A stretch of DNA of 64,000 nucleotides, taken from Mesorhizobium sp. J8 (GTDB lineage Bacteria; Pseudomonadota; Alphaproteobacteria; Rhizobiales; Rhizobiaceae). The stretch's first letter is position 1, and each line of letters opens with the position of its first letter. Made by a program: the position numbers and the translations under genes. Positions 59,771 through 64,000 of this stretch are shown here, piece by piece. The notes below the pieces were generated by a model, which made no database searches, was not told where the DNA came from, and saw only the letters and a program-made list of their open reading frames with translations. The stretch covers positions 5,518,001 through 5,582,000 of the forward strand of contig NZ_AP024109.1 in NCBI RefSeq assembly GCF_016591715.1. The letters run 5' to 3'.

Positions 59771-60772
59771 CTACGCCGCGCCGATGCGCAGCAGGTCATG
59801 CAGATGCACCAATCCGACCGGGCGCCCGCCCTCGACCACCATCAGGCTGGTGATGGCGGAGGTGTTGATCGTCTGCAGCGCCGTCGCCACCAGCGTGTCC
59901 GGGCTCGCCGTCTTCGGCTTCTTCGTCATTACCTGATCGACGCTCATGGACAGAAGATCGCTGGCGATGTGGCGGCGAATGTCGCCATCGGTGATGATGC
60001 CGGCCAGCGTGCCGTCGGCGGCGGTGATCGCCACGCAGCCGAAACCTTTGCGCGACAATTCCAGGATCGCCTCCCGCATGCCGGTTCCCGACGGCACCAG
60101 CGGCAGTCTTTCGCCGACATGCATGATCTCGCGCAGCTGCGTCAGATTGGCACCGAGCTGGCCGCCCGGATGGAAGGTGCGGAAATGATCCGGCGTGAAA
60201 CCGCGCGCCTCAAGCAGTGCGATCGCCAGCGCATCGCCCATGACGAGCTGCAGCAAGGCGGAGGTAGTCGGCGCCAACCCGTGCGGACAGGCCTCCGGCA
60301 CGATAGGCAGCAGCAGCACTACGTCCGCAGCCCGCGCCAGCGCCGAACTCTCGCCCGAGGTGATGGCGATCAGCGGGATGGAAAAACGCCTGGAATAGGC
60401 GACGATGCCCATCAATTCCTTGCTCTCGCCCGACCAGGACATGGCGATGATGGCGTCGTCCCGGGCGATCATGCCGAGATCGCCGTGATTGGCTTCCGCC
60501 GGATGGACGAAGAAGGCTGGCGTGCCGGTCGAGGCAAGCGTGGCGGCGATCTTGGAGCCAATATGGCCGCTCTTACCGACGCCGGTGACGATGACGCGAC
60601 CTTCGATTCGTGAGATCAGGTCGATCGCGGCGGCAAAAGGCTCGGACAGCCCATCCGCGAGCGCGGCGGCAAGGGCCGCCACACCGGCCTGCTCCGTCGC
60701 CACCGTTCTCAGCGCCGATTCGATCGCAGCCTGCCCGTCCGGCCGCTTTCTTTCTGGGGACCCCGCATGCAT
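59771..60772 (-). CDS. kdsD: Arabinose-5-phosphate isomerase (KpsF/GutQ family)
   Basis: A 333-residue protein with an SIS sugar-isomerase domain (residues 40-175: VIVTGVGKSGHIGSKIAATLASTGTPAFFVHP, then AMSWSGESKELMGIV) and a CBS pair (about 215-333: SRKGFGCVAITAADGTLAGIITDGDIRRH). It converts ribulose 5-phosphate to arabinose 5-phosphate, the first step of KDO synthesis for lipopolysaccharide. Start ATG 60770-60772. Confidence 0.9.
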   Translation of the reverse strand: MHAGSPERKRPDGQAAIESALRTVATEQAGVAALAAALADGLSEPFAAAIDLISRIEGRVIVTGVGKSGHIGSKIAATLASTGTPAFFVHPAEANHGDLGMIARDDAIIAMSWSGESKELMGIVAYSRRFSIPLIAITSGESSALARAADVVLLLPIVPEACPHGLAPTTSALLQLVMGDALAIALLEARGFTPDHFRTFHPGGQLGANLTQLREIMHVGERLPLVPSGTGMREAILELSRKGFGCVAITAADGTLAGIITDGDIRRHIASDLLSMSVDQVMTKKPKTASPDTLVATALQTINTSAITSLMVVEGGRPVGLVHLHDLLRIGAA

Positions 60773-60932
60773 GGGCGAAGCGATTAGCGCTTTGCCGCGC
60801 TCCTGTCCAACAGATTTGCCTTAGGCCTCCGATTGCAGGGGCTCCGAGGCGTCTCTCTCAACCCTCCGTTAACCATCCGCATTTACGGTTCGGTAAGTAT
60901 GGCGCAACCGCGCCGCGCAAGCAGTGGTGACG

Positions 60933-62732
60933 ATGTCCGGGGGCCAATCTGAAACGAAAACCGGTCGGAAGGGCATTGCCGTTGCAGCACTGCTGCTGAC
61001 GGCAAGCGCGCTTGCCTTGCTGCGCCCGGCGCCTGCATTTTCGCAGGAAACCGAACTGCGCGGCGAGGTCTCCGAATCGGCCATACTCGCCGACCAGCAG
61101 CGCAAGGCCAGACAGTTGAGAGCGCAAGGCGCGCTGGATCAGAACGCGCCCGCCGCAGCCGTCCAGGACACGGCGCCGGCAACCTACCAGCCGGCAAGCC
61201 CCGGCGCCGTTCCCGATGACGACCAGACGGCAGGCGCCACGGACAGCATCTTCGACCAGCCGCAGGCAACGGACGATCCATTGGCCGATACGACGAAACC
61301 GGCAAAACGGCGCCAGCCCTCTACGGCTGCTCAACGTGCCCAGGGCGCCAAGACCGACACCAAGGCGAGCACCAAGACCGCCGACAAGAAAAAAGCCAAG
61401 AAGAAGGCGGGCGGGGCTATCGACAGCACCACCACTGCCGCGACCGCCTCCGCAGGCGATAAGGCTGATGCGGCAGCGGCTGAGGACGACGGCAGCAATC
61501 GCCGCGCCGTCAGCATCGACAGTGTCGACAAGCAGAAGCTCGACCCGGGCCAGGAGCGCACCGGATCGATCGATGGCCAGAAGGCCAAGCCGGAGGAGGA
61601 TCCCTTCGCTGCTCCCGGCGTCCGGATCGGCACCTTTGTGTTCCGGCCGACGCTGGAGCAAGGCTTCACCGCGACGTCCAACGCCGATTCCAGCAGCACA
61701 GGTAAATCCGCGGTTCTGTCCGAGACGGCGCTGCGTTTCACCGCGACCTCCGACTGGCGTGAGAATTCGGCTCTGATCACCGGCTACGGCCAGTTCCGCA
61801 ACACCGTCTCGGGCGAAAAGATCAACGACGCGCAGGGCCGCATCGAAGGCCAGCTCAATGTCGATCTCGACAACGAGCTGCGCGCCATCGCTAAGCTCGG
61901 CTACGAAGCGGCGCCCGAATCGGCGTCCTCGCCGGATGCGATCGCCGGCGTCACCTCGCAGCCGCTGCGCCAGACCGTGGACGGCAGCCTCGGTCTCGAA
62001 AAGAGTGTCGGCAAGATGCGTTACGCGCTGACCGGCGCGGTCTCGCACGACTTCTACGGCGACGCCAATCTCTCGGACGGCACCACCATCTCGCAGAAGG
62101 ATCGCAACAACACGCTCTACACCGCCACCTTGCGCACCGGCTATGAGATCTCGCCGGCGCTGACGCCCTTCACGGAAGTCGAGCTCGGCCGCAGGGTCTA
62201 TGATCAGCGTCTCGACACCGATGGCTTTGAGCGCTCATCGAAGCGGCTCGGGGCGCGCGCCGGCGTCGAGCTCGATATGGGCGAGAAGCTATCGGGCGAA
62301 TTCTCCGTCGGCTGGTTGCGCGAGGCGCTCGACGACAGCCGCCTTCCGGCAATCGCCGGGCCGTCCATCAATGCCGACCTTAAATGGTCGCCCGAACGCG
62401 GCACCATCATCGGGCTCACCGGCAAGACCGATGTCGAGACCACCACGACGGCGGGCCAGAGCGGCGACATCCTCTACTCCGGCCGGCTGACGGGCGAGCG
62501 GCAAATCCGCGCCAACCTGACGGCGAACTCGGCGCTTGGCCTCGATTGGCGCGACTACACCGGCTCCGACGGCCACGATCTGATCCTGAGCGCCGAGGCC
62601 GGGCTGACGTGGTGGCTGAACCGCTATGCCGGCCTCACCACCAGGATGCGGACCGAGAAGCTGACCAGCAACCTGCCTGGGCGCGACTATACGGCCAACA
62701 GCGTCTATCTCGGACTGAAGGTCCAGCGCTGA
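60933..62732 (+). CDS. Outer-membrane beta-barrel protein with a low-complexity N-terminal region
   Basis: A 599-residue protein. Signal peptide ends near residue 38 (IAVAALLLTASALALL ... AFS). Residues 40-220 are Ala/Asp/Lys-rich and low in complexity, with a Lys cluster ADKKKAKKKAGG. Residues 235-599 alternate polar and aromatic/hydrophobic residues as in a beta-barrel (FRPTLEQGFTATSNADSSS; NTLYTATLRTGYEISPAL; final NSVYLGLKVQR), matching the BBP2_2 family of outer-membrane proteins. ATG 60933 is chosen over two GTG codons just before it. Function unknown; related proteins are tied to surface polysaccharide. Confidence 0.78.
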   Translation: MSGGQSETKTGRKGIAVAALLLTASALALLRPAPAFSQETELRGEVSESAILADQQRKARQLRAQGALDQNAPAAAVQDTAPATYQPASPGAVPDDDQTAGATDSIFDQPQATDDPLADTTKPAKRRQPSTAAQRAQGAKTDTKASTKTADKKKAKKKAGGAIDSTTTAATASAGDKADAAAAEDDGSNRRAVSIDSVDKQKLDPGQERTGSIDGQKAKPEEDPFAAPGVRIGTFVFRPTLEQGFTATSNADSSSTGKSAVLSETALRFTATSDWRENSALITGYGQFRNTVSGEKINDAQGRIEGQLNVDLDNELRAIAKLGYEAAPESASSPDAIAGVTSQPLRQTVDGSLGLEKSVGKMRYALTGAVSHDFYGDANLSDGTTISQKDRNNTLYTATLRTGYEISPALTPFTEVELGRRVYDQRLDTDGFERSSKRLGARAGVELDMGEKLSGEFSVGWLREALDDSRLPAIAGPSINADLKWSPERGTIIGLTGKTDVETTTTAGQSGDILYSGRLTGERQIRANLTANSALGLDWRDYTGSDGHDLILSAEAGLTWWLNRYAGLTTRMRTEKLTSNLPGRDYTANSVYLGLKVQR

Positions 62733-62792
62733 CGCCTCTCATCCTCGGAGCTGAAGCGAACGCGCGGGCCGAAGTGGCGAAACCGCCGTGGC

Positions 62793-63698
62793 CTAAAACG
62801 CCGCGCCGCGGCGCTCCGCCGGCCGTATCTCGTCCAGCAGCGTGCGGATGACGCCGGCCATGCTTCCGTTCATGTCGCTGCGCCACAGCGCGAAGGCGAC
62901 ATTGGCTTCGACGAAACCTTCCGGCGAGCCGCAATCGAAGGTGCGCCCCTTGTAGTGATAGCCGTAGAAGGGCTGCTGTTTCTCCAACTTCAGCATCGCG
63001 TCGGTCAGCTGGATCTCGTTGCCGGCGCCGCGTTCCTGGCTTTCCAGGATGCCGAAGATCTCCGGCTGCAGGATGTAGCGGCCGTTGATGTAAAGATTGG
63101 AGGGCGCGGTGCCCTGTTTCGGCTTCTCCACCATGCCGGTGATGCGGAAGCCGTGATGCGCGTCCTCGCCGCGGCCGACAATGCCGTATTTGTGCGCTTC
63201 CGCCGGGTCGCATTCCTGCACGGCGACGATGTTGTTGCCGGTCTCGGCATAGAGCTCGACCATGCTCCTCGTGCAGCTCTTTTCCGACTGCATGATCATG
63301 TCCGGCAAAAGCAACGCGAACGGTTCGTCGCCGACCAGCTCGCGGGCGCACCAGACGGCGTGGCCGAGGCCCATCGGCACCTGCTGGCGCGTGAAGCTCG
63401 TTTGTCCCGGCGCCGGCTGCAGCCGCTGCAGGCGGGCGAGCTGGTCGTCCTTGCCGCGCTGGGCGAGCGTGTCATAGAGTTCGAACTGGACGTCGAAATG
63501 ATCCTCGATGACCGCCTTGTTGCGCCCGGTCACGAAGATGAAATGCTCGATGCCGGCCTCGCGCGCCTCGTCGACCACATATTGGATGACGGGCCGATCG
63601 ACGACGGTCAGCATCTCCTTCGGGATGGCCTTGGTGGCCGGGAGGAACCGCGTGCCGAGACCTGCAACCGGGAAAACTGCCTTGCGAACGCGCTTCAT
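62793..63698 (-). CDS. galU: UTP-glucose-1-phosphate uridylyltransferase
   Basis: A 301-residue nucleotidyltransferase. N-terminal signature [20 protein letters not shown], then [20 protein letters not shown], and the later [20 protein letters not shown] segment identify GalU/ExoN. It makes UDP-glucose for exopolysaccharide, lipopolysaccharide and glycan synthesis. Convergent with the barrel gene. Confidence 0.95.
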   Translation of the reverse strand: MKRVRKAVFPVAGLGTRFLPATKAIPKEMLTVVDRPVIQYVVDEAREAGIEHFIFVTGRNKAVIEDHFDVQFELYDTLAQRGKDDQLARLQRLQPAPGQTSFTRQQVPMGLGHAVWCARELVGDEPFALLLPDMIMQSEKSCTRSMVELYAETGNNIVAVQECDPAEAHKYGIVGRGEDAHHGFRITGMVEKPKQGTAPSNLYINGRYILQPEIFGILESQERGAGNEIQLTDAMLKLEKQQPFYGYHYKGRTFDCGSPEGFVEANVAFALWRSDMNGSMAGVIRTLLDEIRPAERRGAAF

Positions 63699-63934
63699 GC
63701 TGACACCCCTGCGTTTGAGCCAATTATCCGCTCGGCGGCACGCTCCGCAATCCCCCCGAACATTTTCGCGCCGGAATCATTTTCACGCCGAAATGTCGGA
63801 TTAACGGCGAGCGGTGAATGTGGAGGCTAAAAGCTGTTGCACCTCTTTTCGTTCCCGGCGGCGCCTATGGTAAACTAAATACTAACCCGGTTCGGCGTTG
63901 AATGATCCTTCCTGAATTGACGAAGGAGGAAATG

Positions 63935-64000
63935 ATGTCCGTTCGCAACACCGCGAGGCGCCTGACGGCACTGGTGACGGCCGCCGGCCTCACGCTGGCC
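63935..64000 (+). CDS. Exported protein, N-terminus only (cut by window end)
   Basis: AAGGAGG (63923-63929) precedes two consecutive ATG codons; the second, at 63935, has better spacing (5 bases against 2). The visible 22 codons (MSVRNTARRLTALVTAAGLT) start a signal peptide with a basic n-region and hydrophobic core. Nothing further is visible, so the product cannot be named. Divergent from galU with a 236-bp gap. Confidence 0.55.
   Translation, partial: MSVRNTARRLTALVTAAGLTLA

Overview
The window is high-GC alphaproteobacterial chromosome, most likely a Mesorhizobium or close relative in Rhizobiales. I base this on the gene content: CheL-type rod-binding protein, an Omp10-like lipoprotein, homospermidine synthase, a DUF882 peptidase, a DUF1007/NicO/CDF metal block, and rhizobial-type short palindromic repeats. 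I identify 62 apparently intact or window-truncated protein genes, one frameshifted gene and one compact tRNA-Gln-like gene. I see no insertion sequence, prophage, CRISPR array or rRNA.

Layout. 1-588 is the end of an MFS exporter. 648-7083 (minus) is a polyamine-type ABC uptake operon with an FAD amine oxidase, a cupin and an XRE-cupin regulator whose gene sits behind a perfect palindrome. 7222-11264 holds a divergent CLC channel, a cupin, an epimerase/MarR divergent pair with a palindrome on the marR start, and a frameshifted monooxygenase. 11386-14608 (flhA, fliR, fliJ-like) and 23623-25228 (cheL, flgN-like, fliL-like) are same-strand flagellar genes. Between them lies an 8.6-kb opposite-strand block (14739-23358).

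That block is the most interesting part. It encodes a stand-alone Rieske protein, an oxygenase from which the Rieske part is missing, and a GST-like protein, all coupled by 4-base overlaps. They are followed by an 8-oxoguanine-deaminase-type amidohydrolase and a complete BMP-type nucleoside ABC transporter. An acylphosphatase-like protein that appears to lack the catalytic Arg and Asn lies at the upstream end. The oxygenase/Rieske/GST trio resembles the NdmC/NdmD/NdmE methylxanthine N-demethylase, so a purine uptake, demethylation and deamination pathway is my main hypothesis.

25427-42549 is mixed metabolism: SCP2 protein, two acetyltransferases, ornithine decarboxylase behind a long leader, amidase with LysR, nickel/cobalt efflux (DUF1007, NicO, CDF), erythronate dehydrogenase, aminotransferase, SDRs, DUF533, TrhO, KDPG aldolase, AraC regulator and the tRNA-like gene. 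42754-64000 is mainly housekeeping and envelope: DUF882 peptidase, sigma-54 response regulator, oligopeptidase F, folate pabB/pabC, a HODM-like protein, homospermidine synthase, Omp10-like lipoprotein, a 5'-nucleotidase with LysM tail, ferrochelatase, SPFH/NfeD, KdsD, an outer-membrane barrel and GalU.

Polyamines recur: probable uptake (2503-6376), ornithine decarboxylase (26589-27722) and homospermidine synthase (52639-54084). All functions are assigned by reading sequence motifs; no searches were run.
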